37,610 nt of DNA from the NCBI GenBank assembly GCA_903820035.1, contig CAIJFT010000403.1, forward strand, positions 1 through 37,610. Direction: 5' to 3'. The number at the start of each line of letters is the position of its first letter. The first letter of the stretch is position 1. The notes beneath the pieces are model-generated. The model saw only the letters and a list, made by a program, of their open reading frames with translations. It was not told the DNA's origin and did not search any database. Shown one piece after another: positions 30,428-37,610 of this stretch. The translations under genes were made by a program, and so were the position numbers. This stretch comes from an uncultured Opitutia bacterium. Lineage in GTDB: Bacteria; Verrucomicrobiota; Verrucomicrobiia; Opitutales; Opitutaceae.

Positions 30428-31615
30428 TCAAATCATCGGCACATGCGGCTCGGTTTCCGCCTCGTAGTTCACGCCGGCGAGGCCGAAGCCGAAGAGCTTG
30501 AGGAACTCGGTCCGGTAGCCGGCGATGTCGGTTTCCGTGCCGAGGCTCTCGGTGGTGACGCGCGGCCAGATTTCCTGCACGGCGGCCTGGATCGCGGGGC
30601 GCATTTCCCAGTCGTCGATCCGGACGCGGCCGGCTTCGTCGAACTGCGGCTTGCCGCCATGGTACATCTGCGTCGCGAAGAGGCGCTGGATCTGCTCGAT
30701 GCAGCCCTCGTGCGTGCCGGCGGCCTTCATGAGCTTGTACAAAATCGAGATGTACAGCGGCACGACCGGAATTGCGGAGCTGGCCTGGGTGACGAGCGCC
30801 TTGTTCACCGAGATGAACGCGCGGCCGCCGCCGTTGAGTTTGAGCAGGGAGTCGATGTTTTTGCCGGCGCGCTCGAGGTCGTTCTTGGCGAGACCGATCG
30901 TGCCGTTCTTGTAGATGGCCCAGGTGACTTCCGGCCCGATGTAGGAGTAGGCCACGGATTGCGCGCCGGGGGCGAGGAGCTTGGCCTCGGCCAAGGCGTT
31001 CATCCAGAGCTCCCAGTCCTCGCCGCCCATGACGGTCGTGGTGTCGGCGATTTCCTGTTCGTTCGCGGGCTCGATCGTGACGGTGCTGACGATGCCCTTG
31101 TCGGTATCGACGGTCTTGTTCGAGTAGGAGGTGCCGACGGGTTTGAGAACGGACTTGTGGATGGCGCCGGTCTTCGGGTGCACGCGGCGCGGGGAGGCGA
31201 GGGAGTAAACGACGAGGTCGATCTGGTCGAGGTCGGCGCGGATCAGGTCGAGGGCCTGTTTCTTGATGTCGTCGGAGAAGGCGTCGCCGTTGATGTTCTT
31301 GGCGTAGAGTCCTGCGGTGCGCGCGGCCTTGGTGAACGCGATGGTGTTGTACCAGCCCGGGGTGGCGGGGCGGCCTTCTTCGGACGGGCGCTCAAAGAAA
31401 ACCCCGAGGGTCGCGGCGCCGGAGCCGAATGCGGCCGTGATGCGCGAGGCGAGGCCGTAGCCCGTGGAGGAGCCGACCACGAGGACCTTCTTGGGGCCCT
31501 CCTTGATGGGGCCCTTGGTCTTGATGTGGTTGATCCATTCCTGGACGTGCGCGGCGCAGCCTTCGGGGTGGGCGGTGACACAGACGAAACCGCGGACCTT
31601 GGGTTTGATGATCAT
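30428..31615 (-). CDS. fabV: Trans-2-enoyl-ACP/CoA reductase, FabV type
   Basis: 395 residues from ATG 31615 (MIIKPKVRGFVCVTAHPEGC is the conserved start). It reduces trans-2-enoyl-ACP/CoA with NADH, the last step of the fatty acid elongation cycle, and is the triclosan-insensitive alternative to FabI. Visible motifs: VLVVGSSTGYGLASR (44-58, NAD binding), DLVVYSLASPRR, AYSYIGPEVTWAIYKNGTIG and VPLYISILYKLMK, all family hallmarks. Length is typical (~400). It lies about 160 bp after the anti-sigma gene on the same strand, separated by hairpins, so it is likely its own unit. Confidence 0.95.
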   Translation of the reverse strand: MIIKPKVRGFVCVTAHPEGCAAHVQEWINHIKTKGPIKEGPKKVLVVGSSTGYGLASRITAAFGSGAATLGVFFERPSEEGRPATPGWYNTIAFTKAARTAGLYAKNINGDAFSDDIKKQALDLIRADLDQIDLVVYSLASPRRVHPKTGAIHKSVLKPVGTSYSNKTVDTDKGIVSTVTIEPANEQEIADTTTVMGGEDWELWMNALAEAKLLAPGAQSVAYSYIGPEVTWAIYKNGTIGLAKNDLERAGKNIDSLLKLNGGGRAFISVNKALVTQASSAIPVVPLYISILYKLMKAAGTHEGCIEQIQRLFATQMYHGGKPQFDEAGRVRIDDWEMRPAIQAAVQEIWPRVTTESLGTETDIAGYRTEFLKLFGFGLAGVNYEAETEPHVPMI

Positions 31616-31683
31616 GAGGGGGGAACGATTCCGGCCGCCTCGGTGAGTGGCAAGTGCGGTTTTAGGGGCGCAGGGCTCTGGCA

Positions 31684-31766
31684 CGGTGGGACGCGATGTC
31701 CACAGCGGGTCCCACCGGAGGGAGGGTCGGACCAAAACGACGCGACGGTGGCATCGGGCCCCACCG
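31684..31766. terminator. Two hairpins between the anti-sigma gene and fabV
   Basis: CGGTGGGAC (31684-31692) pairs with GTCCCACCG (31709-31717), 9-bp stem. A second, related pair CGGTGG (31746-31751) and CCACCG (31761-31766) lies nearer the anti-sigma stop at 31778. The words gtcccaccggag also occur at 21418-21429. They likely separate the sigma/anti-sigma unit from fabV. Confidence 0.45.
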
Positions 31767-31777
31767 GGAACAAAGGA

Positions 31778-32890
31778 CTACTTGCCCAGCAGCACGAACG
31801 GACCCTCGGCTTTCGGGACGCCGCCTTTGCGCTCGAGGGTCACGGCGAACGCGTTGACCGCGGCGACCGGTTGCTTCGATTTAAACTGGAAGCGTGCGGC
31901 ACCCGACGCCGGTTCTACGGTGAACACGCCGCCGTCGACGGGGTTCGGGTACTGCGGGTCGACGATCCACAGTTGGTAGTCCTGATCGGCGGCGAGCGCG
32001 GGCAGCTTCTCGATCTTCAACACGCCTTCCTGCTTCGCCGGATCCCACACGGCGACGGCCAGGGCCTGCGGGGAATTTTTCAACAGTGACGCCAGCGTGG
32101 TGATCTTGAATTCGGCGAGGTCGCCCTGGGTTTTGAGCGCGTTGGTGAGTTGTGCGATGCGGAGGTTGGCCCCGCCGAGTTGGCGACCGACGTCGGCGGA
32201 GGCGCCGGTGAGCGCGTCGACACGATTCACGAGGGCGGTGACTTCGCTCTCACGGGCTCTGACCTCGCGGCGGGCGGCGGCGAGGAGCTGTTCGCGCTCG
32301 GTGACGAGTTGGTCGCGGTTGGCGAGCTGGGTGCGGACTTCGGCGAGTTGTTGTTCCCGGGCGCCAAGCAACGCGCGGGCCTGCTCCAAATTGGCGGTGG
32401 CCGCGGCAAACTCCCGGGCGGACTCGTTGCGCAGGTGTTGGGTGACGATGCGTTCGGCCTCGAGCTGCTGGCGGGAGCTTTGCAGCGTGATTTCGCCGAG
32501 GCGGTTGAGATTGCGCAGGGCGTCGGTTTCCGACCGGGCGGTCATGGCGCGCAGGCCGAACCAGGTGGCGATGAGGGCGAAGCAGGCGGCGGCGGCCCAC
32601 GGGATGAACTGGCGGAAACTGGAGAGCGGCGGACGGATTACGGGATTGGCCTCCGCCGCGACCTCGGCCGCCTCGTCGATGGAGGCGAGGATCCGGTCCT
32701 TCAACCCGGCGGGCGGCCGGGCGGGGTTGGCGCAGTGGGCAAGCGCCGCGGACGCATTGCGGAGGACTCCGACGAGCGATTGCAACTCGCGGTCTTGGGC
32801 GAGGTCGGTCTCGAACTGCGCGTGTTCCGCGCCCTCGAGCAGCTCGAGGGCGTAAAGCGAGGCACGTTCTTGTTGGCGCTCGTCGATCAT
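31778..32890 (-). CDS. Membrane anti-sigma factor with long coiled coil (RskA-like)
   Basis: 370 residues. An N-terminal ~65-residue helical domain (ASLYALELLEGAEHAQFETD) is followed by a single membrane segment (~96-114, FIPWAAAACFALIATWFGL). A long charged helical region, probably coiled coil (~120-245, rich in heptads such as LEAERIVTQHLRNESAREF), comes next. The C-terminal ~115 residues resemble the RskA extracytoplasmic domain (AVAVWDPAKQEGVLKIEKLP, DYQLWIVDPQ). No HxxxCxxC zinc motif is present. Its start overlaps the sigma stop (32887-32890), so the pair is coupled. It should sequester the sigma factor at the membrane until a signal releases it. The coiled-coil insert is longer than in ordinary RskA proteins. 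Confidence 0.85.
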   Translation of the reverse strand: MIDERQQERASLYALELLEGAEHAQFETDLAQDRELQSLVGVLRNASAALAHCANPARPPAGLKDRILASIDEAAEVAAEANPVIRPPLSSFRQFIPWAAAACFALIATWFGLRAMTARSETDALRNLNRLGEITLQSSRQQLEAERIVTQHLRNESAREFAAATANLEQARALLGAREQQLAEVRTQLANRDQLVTEREQLLAAARREVRARESEVTALVNRVDALTGASADVGRQLGGANLRIAQLTNALKTQGDLAEFKITTLASLLKNSPQALAVAVWDPAKQEGVLKIEKLPALAADQDYQLWIVDPQYPNPVDGGVFTVEPASGAARFQFKSKQPVAAVNAFAVTLERKGGVPKAEGPFVLLGK

Positions 32891-33480
32891 GACCGGGGCG
32901 CGAGCGTGTCGCGCAGTTTGAGGAGGCCGCGGCGGATGCGGGCCTTTACGGTGCCGAGCGGGGCGGCGAGTTGGCGGGCAATTTCCTCCTGCGTCAGGCC
33001 GCCGAAGAACGCGAGTTCGAGGGCGCGGCGCTGTTCGGCGGGCAAGCCGGCGACCGCGGCGCGCACGGCTCGGGCCTCTTCGCCCCTGGCGGCGGCGTCA
33101 CCGCTATTGCCGGGGCCTGATTCATCGTAACCGAAGTCGCCCGGCGCGGCGGCCTCGAGCAGTTCCGCCCGACGCCGGCGCATCCTGACCCGATCGATGG
33201 CGCGATTCCGGGTCAGGGTTACGGCCCAGGCGAAGGCGCTGCCTCGCGTGGTTTCGAACGTGGCGGCCTTTTCCCAAAGCGAGACGAAGGTGTCGTGGAC
33301 GACATCCTGGGCCTCGGTCGGGTCCCGGACGATCTGGAGTGCGGCGCCGTAGAGCGGGCCGGAAAAGCGGTCGTAGAGTTCGGCCAGGGCGTGGCGATCA
33401 CGCTGGGCTACGCGTTGCAAAAGTTGCGCATCGATGCGTTGGCGGTCTTCCGGCGAAGGGCTGGAGACGGGTGCGCTCAT
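32887..33480 (-). CDS. ECF RNA polymerase sigma factor (SigK/RpoE-like)
   Basis: 197 residues from ATG 33480, just before conserved sequence; an in-frame ATG at 33570 would add 30 residues of no sigma character. Region 2 is plain (ALAELYDRFSGPLYGAALQI, DVVHDTFVSLWEKA, WAVTLTRNRAIDRVRMRRRR). Region 4 is at the C-terminal end (LPAEQRRALELAFFGGLTQE followed by EIARQLAAPLGTVKARIRRG). The partner anti-sigma gene overlaps its stop. This pair differs from the FecI-FecR pair at the left end and is the SigK/RskA type; no target promoters were identified. Confidence 0.9.
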   Translation of the reverse strand: MSAPVSSPSPEDRQRIDAQLLQRVAQRDRHALAELYDRFSGPLYGAALQIVRDPTEAQDVVHDTFVSLWEKAATFETTRGSAFAWAVTLTRNRAIDRVRMRRRRAELLEAAAPGDFGYDESGPGNSGDAAARGEEARAVRAAVAGLPAEQRRALELAFFGGLTQEEIARQLAAPLGTVKARIRRGLLKLRDTLAPRS

Positions 33481-33847
33481 CCACTCTGGGGCCGATTGCG
33501 GCGCGCCAGCCTTGTGCACCAGCACGGCTCCGGAGAGACCGTCGAGGCAACAGGACAAGGATGAGGGCATTTACTCTTCATACGCGCACCGGGCCGAAGG
33601 GGATGCAGCGGCGGTCGGAATGGCGAGGATTTTTGCTTCGTGGTGAAGTCTGCCCGCCGGGTGGGTGGATGCGTGCGAGGTTCCCGGCGAATCGCTCAGC
33701 CGGCGGCTGGGCCCACGGCGGGCCGGCGCACAACGTCGCAAGCGGGGAGTTCCCTGCTGGCCGCTCGCTTGCGGCCCCGGGGCCTCGGAGGTTGGTCGAA
33801 CTCCGAGTAGGCGCTCGCCAGCGAGCTGACCTACGGAATCAGACACG
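33481..33847. other. Intergenic stretch with hairpins
   Basis: 367 bases between the second sigma gene and the microprotein. Hairpins: GGCCGC (33759-33764)/GCGGCC (33771-33776), CTCGGAG (33784-33790)/CTCCGAG (33801-33807), and a GTAGGCGCTCGC/GCGAGCTGACCTAC pair (33807-33834) akin to repeat family 2. No gene or clear ECF promoter was recognised in the rest. Confidence 0.5.
33807..33834. repeat. Dispersed repeat family 2, diverged copy c
   Basis: Near-palindrome from GTAGGCGCTCGC (33807-33818) to GCGAGCTGACCTAC (33821-33834). The right arm is close to the reverse complement of the gtaggtcagcgcgct arm at 34885. It lies 14 bp past the microprotein stop and may work as a terminator. Confidence 0.45.
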
Positions 33848-33940
33848 TCAGAGCACTGCCTTCCCGATCAATCCCAGCACGATCAGCACCGCGATGACGG
33901 TGAGGACCATTCGTTCGCGCCGGGTGACGGGGAAGGGCAT
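33848..33940 (-). CDS. 30-residue membrane microprotein coupled to dapF
   Basis: A short frame, ATG 33940 to TGA 33848-33850. The 30-residue product starts with a charged head (MPFPVTRRERM) followed by one hydrophobic helix (VLTVIAVLIVLGLIGKAVL), ideal for a single membrane pass. A very good Shine-Dalgarno, TGAGGAG, sits 6-7 bases before the ATG and is built from the dapF stop codon (TGA at 33951-33953); the ATG is 10 bases past that stop. This spacing means translational coupling with dapF. No family is recognised. The ribosome site, polar/hydrophobic layout and coding on the same strand are the support; conservation was not tested. Confidence 0.7.
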   Translation of the reverse strand: MPFPVTRRERMVLTVIAVLIVLGLIGKAVL

Positions 33941-33950
33941 GGCCGGCTCC

Positions 33951-34811
33951 TCAGACCTTCACTAAAAACAACTCGGGATGCATCGTCCCCTCGGCGACCT
34001 TGTTCACGGTGCCGGTCATCATGATAGAGAAGCCGTCGCCGATCCGGATGCCGATCTGGCCGCCGGGCATGTGTACGGTGACGTCACGGTCGACCAGCCC
34101 GAGGCGATGCGCCACGGCGGCCGAGGCGCTGGAACTGCTGCCCGAGGCGAGGGTATATCCGGCGCCGCGTTCCCAGATCTCGATCTGAATATTTTTGCGG
34201 TCGATAACCTTCAAAAACTGGACGTTGGTTTTACGCGGGAAATTCGGATGCGTTTCCAAGTGCGGGCCGTACCGGTGGGCGAGCTCCGATGAGATCTCGG
34301 GCAGGGGGATCACGCAGTGCGGGTTGCCGATGGTGGCGGCACAGTAGGTGAATTCGCGGTCGAGGACGGTGAGCTTCTCATTGATGACCTCGCGCGGGGC
34401 GCCGGGGAGGTTGACCGGCACCTTGGTGCTGTCGAACGAGACCGAGCCCATCGCGATGGTGAGCAGCTTGCCGCCGTCTTTGATTTCGACCTGCACGTGA
34501 CCACCGGGTGTTTCGACGGTGAAGTGCGGGTTCTTCACCAGGCCTTGGTCCCAGAGAAAACGGGAGAAAATGCGCAGGCCGTTGCCGGACTTCTCGGCCT
34601 CGGAGCCGTCGGGGTTGAAAATGCGCAGGCCGAACTCGCTCTTCTGCGAGGGCAAGGGGCCCCAGAGGATACCGTCGGAACCAACCCCGAAGTTGCGGTG
34701 GCACACGATGCGGATCTGCTCCAGCGTCGGCGCGGGTTTCCACGTGGGGAAATCCGCGGGATTCAGGACGATGTAGTCGTTGCCGAGGGCGTGATACTTA
34801 TGGAAGCGCAT
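33951..34811 (-). CDS. dapF: Diaminopimelate epimerase homologue lacking both catalytic cysteines
   Basis: 286 residues from ATG 34811 (MRFHKYHALGNDYIV is the conserved family start). DapF interconverts LL- and meso-diaminopimelate for lysine and peptidoglycan using two cysteines, one in a CGNG motif and one in a TLACGTG motif. Here the motifs read E-K-S75-G-N-G-L-R (codon 34587-34589) and T-L-A-S223-G-S-S-S-S (codon 34143-34145): both cysteines are serine, while the surrounding fold (VCHRNFGVGSDGI, IFNPDGSEAE, IGNPHCV, EIWERGAGYTLASG) is well kept. The gene is intact, so it is not simple decay. It may use other chemistry, act on another substrate, or be non-catalytic; true epimerase activity may come from elsewhere. 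The symbol marks homology only. Confidence 0.88.
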   Translation of the reverse strand: MRFHKYHALGNDYIVLNPADFPTWKPAPTLEQIRIVCHRNFGVGSDGILWGPLPSQKSEFGLRIFNPDGSEAEKSGNGLRIFSRFLWDQGLVKNPHFTVETPGGHVQVEIKDGGKLLTIAMGSVSFDSTKVPVNLPGAPREVINEKLTVLDREFTYCAATIGNPHCVIPLPEISSELAHRYGPHLETHPNFPRKTNVQFLKVIDRKNIQIEIWERGAGYTLASGSSSSASAAVAHRLGLVDRDVTVHMPGGQIGIRIGDGFSIMMTGTVNKVAEGTMHPELFLVKV

Positions 34812-34884
34812 GTTCGAGGGGCGATGGGGAACCATGAAAGCGGGCAAAAGACACGAAGAAAGTGTGCCCCGATTCATGGTGCGG

Positions 34885-34945
34885 GTAGGTCAGCGCGCTC
34901 GCACGCGCGGTTTGGAGCGGGGCGCGCGCCAGCGCGCTGGCCTAC
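34885..34945. repeat. Dispersed repeat family 2, copy a (hairpin)
   Basis: GTAGGTCAGCGCGCT (34885-34899) pairs with AGCGCGCTGGCCTAC (34931-34945), one mismatch, loop 31. Bases 34885-34914 match 36568-36597 at 27 of 30 positions. It lies between the stop of the 492-residue gene (34969) and dapF (34811), so it may act as a terminator for the former. Confidence 0.6.
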
Positions 34946-34968
34946 GGGGAAGACCCGGCCATGCGAGG

Positions 34969-36447
34969 TCAGGCGGGCGCGCGGTAACCGAAGAGGTGCC
35001 GGGCCTTGATCGCGGTCGCCACGGTGGGTGGCACCAGTTGTTCCCAGCCGGGCTCGCCGTCGCGGATGCGACCGAGGACATCGCGGGAGATGATCCCGAG
35101 CACCGCCTGATTAAACTCGGTGATGCCCTCGATGTAGTGGTTTTCGAGGAGGTGATCGTAGAGGTTGCGCAGGTGGGGCTCGATGTGAACGTTTTTGGCG
35201 GTGATCAGGACGGCCGCGGCAAACGCGTGGCCCGCCGCCGATCCCGCCGGAGCCTTGCCGCCGATCGCCTGAAACCGGTCGAACGCTTCCTGCCGCATCG
35301 GGTAGACGTAGAGCTTCACCGCGTTTTTGAACATCCGGCCGAACGACTCCAGGATGCCGCCTTCGAGGTGTTCGTAGTATTTCTCGTTGAAGACCTCGAG
35401 GAGGTTATTGATGCCGAGCGCAACGCCGATCATCTCCTTGGTGAACCGCCGGAAATAGGCCGTCAGGCGGTAATATTCGGAGTAGTTCGACACCATCGTG
35501 GTGAAGCCGAGTTCGCCCAGCAGGTCCACGCGTTGGAGGAAATCCTCCGCGTCGAGCGTGCCGGTCAGCAGCAGGTTGTTCATCGTGATCTCCATCAGCA
35601 CGACCACATCCTTGCCCTTCACCTGCGGCTCCTGGACGAACTGCGCGGTGGCGCAGTTGAGCATGTCGACGTTGACGTGCGTCACCGGGCGGAAGCTGCC
35701 GCGCTCGAGGAGTACCGCCTTCTTGTAGAACACTTCCGCCGGCTGCAGCACCTCGCCCTGCGGGCCGAAGAGCACGGCGTTGGTGAGGCCGAGTTCGACG
35801 AGGTGCAGGGCCATCACCCGGTCGTCGTAGCCCGCAAACGCCGGGCCGGAGACGGTCAGCATGTCGACCTCGAAACGCTGCACGCCGAGGTGATCGACGA
35901 GGGATTGGATGAAGCGCTTGGGATCCTGCCGATAGTAGAACGCCGCGTAGATCAGGTTGGTGCCGGCGATGCCCAGCGCCTCCTGCTGCTGGAGATTTTC
36001 TTTGTCCCACATCCGCACGTGGAGGAGCACCTCGCTCGGTGGACCGCCTGGCTCGGTCTGGAACCGCACGCCCATCCAACCGTGGGCGTCGTTGGTGCCC
36101 TTGAAGCCCTTGGTCGCGACGGTGTCGGCGAACACGAAAAACGTCGTCCGGTCGCCGCGCGGCACAGCGAGGCGCTCGTGCAGTAAATTATATTCATGGT
36201 CGAGCATCAGTCCCAGGCGCTCGCGCGACACGTACCGCGGCGCCTTGCCGTAGATCGCGTCGCTGAAATTCATGTCGTAGGCCGAAATCGTCTTCGCGAC
36301 CGTGCCCGACGCGCCGCCGGCCTGGAAAAAAACGCGGGCCACTTCCTGGCCGGCGCCGATTTCGGCGAACGTGCCGTACTTGGGCTCGTCCAGGTTGATG
36401 GTGAGTGCCTTCCGGTTGGTGGTGAGCAGTTCTTTTTTCTCACTCAT
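34969..36447 (-). CDS. Conserved protein of unknown function (492 residues)
   Basis: Starts at ATG 36447 (MSEKKELLTTNRKALTINL); ATG 36459 is possible. The frame continues far upstream but is unconserved. The sequence resembles a family found in Bacteroidota and Verrucomicrobiota with a highly conserved start (YGTFAEIGAGQEVARVFFQA, TISAYDMNFSDAIYGKAPRY) and end (SRDVLGRIRDGEPGWEQLVP). As I recall, it is often given conflicting labels such as nicotinate-nucleotide adenylyltransferase or TonB receptor. I see no HxGH nucleotidyltransferase motif, no signal peptide and no membrane span, so I leave function open. Features: a Gly-rich GGASGT near the start, HGWMGVRFQTEPGG, and a central strand-rich part. 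It is probably a cytoplasmic soluble enzyme. Confidence 0.82.
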   Translation of the reverse strand: MSEKKELLTTNRKALTINLDEPKYGTFAEIGAGQEVARVFFQAGGASGTVAKTISAYDMNFSDAIYGKAPRYVSRERLGLMLDHEYNLLHERLAVPRGDRTTFFVFADTVATKGFKGTNDAHGWMGVRFQTEPGGPPSEVLLHVRMWDKENLQQQEALGIAGTNLIYAAFYYRQDPKRFIQSLVDHLGVQRFEVDMLTVSGPAFAGYDDRVMALHLVELGLTNAVLFGPQGEVLQPAEVFYKKAVLLERGSFRPVTHVNVDMLNCATAQFVQEPQVKGKDVVVLMEITMNNLLLTGTLDAEDFLQRVDLLGELGFTTMVSNYSEYYRLTAYFRRFTKEMIGVALGINNLLEVFNEKYYEHLEGGILESFGRMFKNAVKLYVYPMRQEAFDRFQAIGGKAPAGSAAGHAFAAAVLITAKNVHIEPHLRNLYDHLLENHYIEGITEFNQAVLGIISRDVLGRIRDGEPGWEQLVPPTVATAIKARHLFGYRAPA

Positions 36448-36729
36448 GCCCCAGACCATGCCCGCGGCGGGCGCCGGCGCAACGTTCCTGCAGAAAGCAT
36501 TCGCCGCGCTGCTGCCGGCGGAACGGGTCGTGAGCGGGCTTTCTAGGTGCGGGGTGCGCCACCCGTCGCAGGTCAGCGCGCTTGCGCGCGCGGTTTGCGG
36601 TGCGGGTCGGGGCGCTCGCAAGCGTGCTGAACTTCGGCGGAAAGTTCCTCTGGTCCCAGCGCGGCCTTTCCCCCTCTTTCCGCTTTCTACTGGAGGAACG
36701 CGGCAAAGCGGGTAGGGTCCGCGCCACGT
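36448..36729. other. Divergent intergenic region with repeat copy b
   Basis: 282 bases between the divergent 492-residue gene and sppA. It carries repeat family 2 copy b (36568-36634). Promoters for both genes should lie here, but none is clear by eye. Confidence 0.5.
36568..36634. repeat. Dispersed repeat family 2, copy b (hairpin)
   Basis: AGGTCAGCGCGCTTGCG (36570-36586) pairs with CGCAAGCGTGCTGAACTT (36617-36634) with few mismatches. Its first 30 bases match copy a at 27 positions. It is located between divergent genes, so in this case it is not a terminator for either. Confidence 0.6.
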
Positions 36730-37610
36730 ATGAAGAACTTCTTCACCTCGATGCTCGGTGCCTTGGTCGCGCTCACGGTTTTTTCGGTCGTTTGCGTCCT
36801 GCTCGCCATCGGGGTGCTCGCCGCGCTCGCCGCCATGGGCGGCAGCGATAGGGCGCCGTCGCTCGAGCGCGGTTCCTATCTCGTGTTCGACCTGAGCACC
36901 AACATCTCCGACGCCCCTCCGCCGGTGACCTTCGGCTCGCTGAGCCGTCATCGGGAGTCGCTGCAGCTCCGGTCCGTCACCCGTTCGTTGCGTGCCGCGG
37001 CCAAGGACGAGCGCATCGTCGGCGTCTACATCACGGGCGATCTCGCGCCCGCGGCCTTTGGCTCCGGCTACGCCGCCCTCAAGGAAGTGCGCGAGGCCCT
37101 CGAGGCCTTCCGCGCGTCCGGCAAACCCGTGACCGCCTACCTGACCTACGCGACCACCAAGAGCTATTACCTCGCGTCCGCCGCGAGCGACCTCGCGATC
37201 GATCCCTACGGCGTGATCATGATGCCCGGTCTCGCCTCGGAACCGATGTTCTTCGCCGGCGCCTTCGAGAAGTTCGGCATCAACGTCCAAGTCACGCGCG
37301 TCGGCAAATACAAGTCGGCCGTCGAACCCTTTACCCGCCGCGAGATGAGCCCGGAAAACCGCGAGGAAGTGCAGACGCTGCTCAACGGCATCTGGAGCGG
37401 CCTGCTCGCCGACATCGCGCCGAGCCGCCAACTCACGCCCGTGAAACTGCAGGCCGCGGTTGACCGCGAAGGGCTTTTCCGCGCCGCAGTGGCCAAGGAC
37501 GCCGGGTTGGTGGACCGCGTGGCGTACCGCGATGAGATTTACGATGCCCTCAAGGCGCGGACCGGCCGGACCGGTTCGAAGGAGCCGTTTAAACAGGTGA
37601 CGATCGCGGA
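36730..37610 (+). CDS. sppA: Signal peptide peptidase SppA (protease IV), 5' part
   Basis: At least 293 residues from ATG 36730; the frame is open to the end of the window, so the gene is cut. One N-terminal membrane anchor (~9-35, LGALVALTVFSVVCVLLAIG) is followed by the first SppA/S49 half: YIVF-type strand, GVYITGDLAPAAFGSGYAAL, and the sequence RVGKYKSAVEPFTRREMSP, in which Lys195 corresponds to the catalytic Lys of E. coli SppA. The nucleophile Ser lies in the second half, outside the window. Known role: digestion of cleaved signal peptides at the inner membrane. The tandem-domain 67-kDa form (about 590-620 residues) is expected. Confidence 0.9.
   Translation, partial: MKNFFTSMLGALVALTVFSVVCVLLAIGVLAALAAMGGSDRAPSLERGSYLVFDLSTNISDAPPPVTFGSLSRHRESLQLRSVTRSLRAAAKDERIVGVYITGDLAPAAFGSGYAALKEVREALEAFRASGKPVTAYLTYATTKSYYLASAASDLAIDPYGVIMMPGLASEPMFFAGAFEKFGINVQVTRVGKYKSAVEPFTRREMSPENREEVQTLLNGIWSGLLADIAPSRQLTPVKLQAAVDREGLFRAAVAKDAGLVDRVAYRDEIYDALKARTGRTGSKEPFKQVTIA

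Noticed and set aside
30386-32089. 567-codon plus-strand frame across fabV and the anti-sigma gene
   Set aside because: Gly/Asp/Val-rich shadow spanning two real minus-strand genes and their terminator hairpins.
34810-36186. 458-codon plus-strand frame opposite the 492-residue gene
   Set aside because: Shadow frame crossing a repeat hairpin; no motif.

Overview
The window is GC-rich, densely coding bacterial DNA. Several traits point to a Verrucomicrobiota member of the Opitutaceae type: a TonB receptor with the 'KLDxFxV' style TonB box, a Pirellula/Verrucomicrobium-type heme dehydrogenase with HEAT-like repeats, sulfatase plus quinoprotein genes, a duplicated ~120-residue C-terminal module on a secreted amidase, and many short hairpin repeats between genes. 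This assignment rests on recognised families, not on a search. No rRNA, tRNA, CRISPR array, transposase or phage gene was seen.

Left part (1-9930, plus strand): a FecI-like ECF sigma factor, a FecR anti-sigma factor and a TonB-dependent receptor carrying an STN signalling domain form a surface-signalling uptake unit. A decayed sulfatase N-terminus, an intact secreted sulfatase and a PQQ dehydrogenase with a built-in cytochrome c follow. Together they suggest capture and oxidation of a (possibly sulfated) glycan or glycoside.

9930-11150: a repeat-rich gap and a hicBA toxin-antitoxin pair flanked by copies of an unnamed ~57-bp repeat that also occurs upstream of the sigma gene. 11151-18567: an island of exported or hydrolytic proteins (two amidohydrolase-fold proteins, a ceramidase-like protein, an M28 peptidase, a secreted PHP-domain protein and a lipoprotein alpha/beta hydrolase). 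18733-21402: zwf and opcA, the oxidative pentose phosphate entry enzyme and its assembly/activator protein. 21491-26856: a probable periplasmic FAD sugar dehydrogenase complex (heme/HEAT protein, GMC subunit with a 3Fe-4S-like cysteine motif, Tat-signal small subunit).

Right part (mostly minus strand): a modular cell-wall amidase, dtd, fabV, a second ECF sigma/anti-sigma pair, a 30-residue membrane microprotein, a dapF homologue in which both catalytic cysteines are serine, and a conserved 492-residue protein of unknown function. The 5' part of a plus-strand sppA runs off the right edge.

The points most worth following are the cysteine-less DapF with its coupled microprotein, the STN/TonB receptor with a buried second signal peptide and start-like GTG, and the dispersed 57-bp repeat around hicBA.
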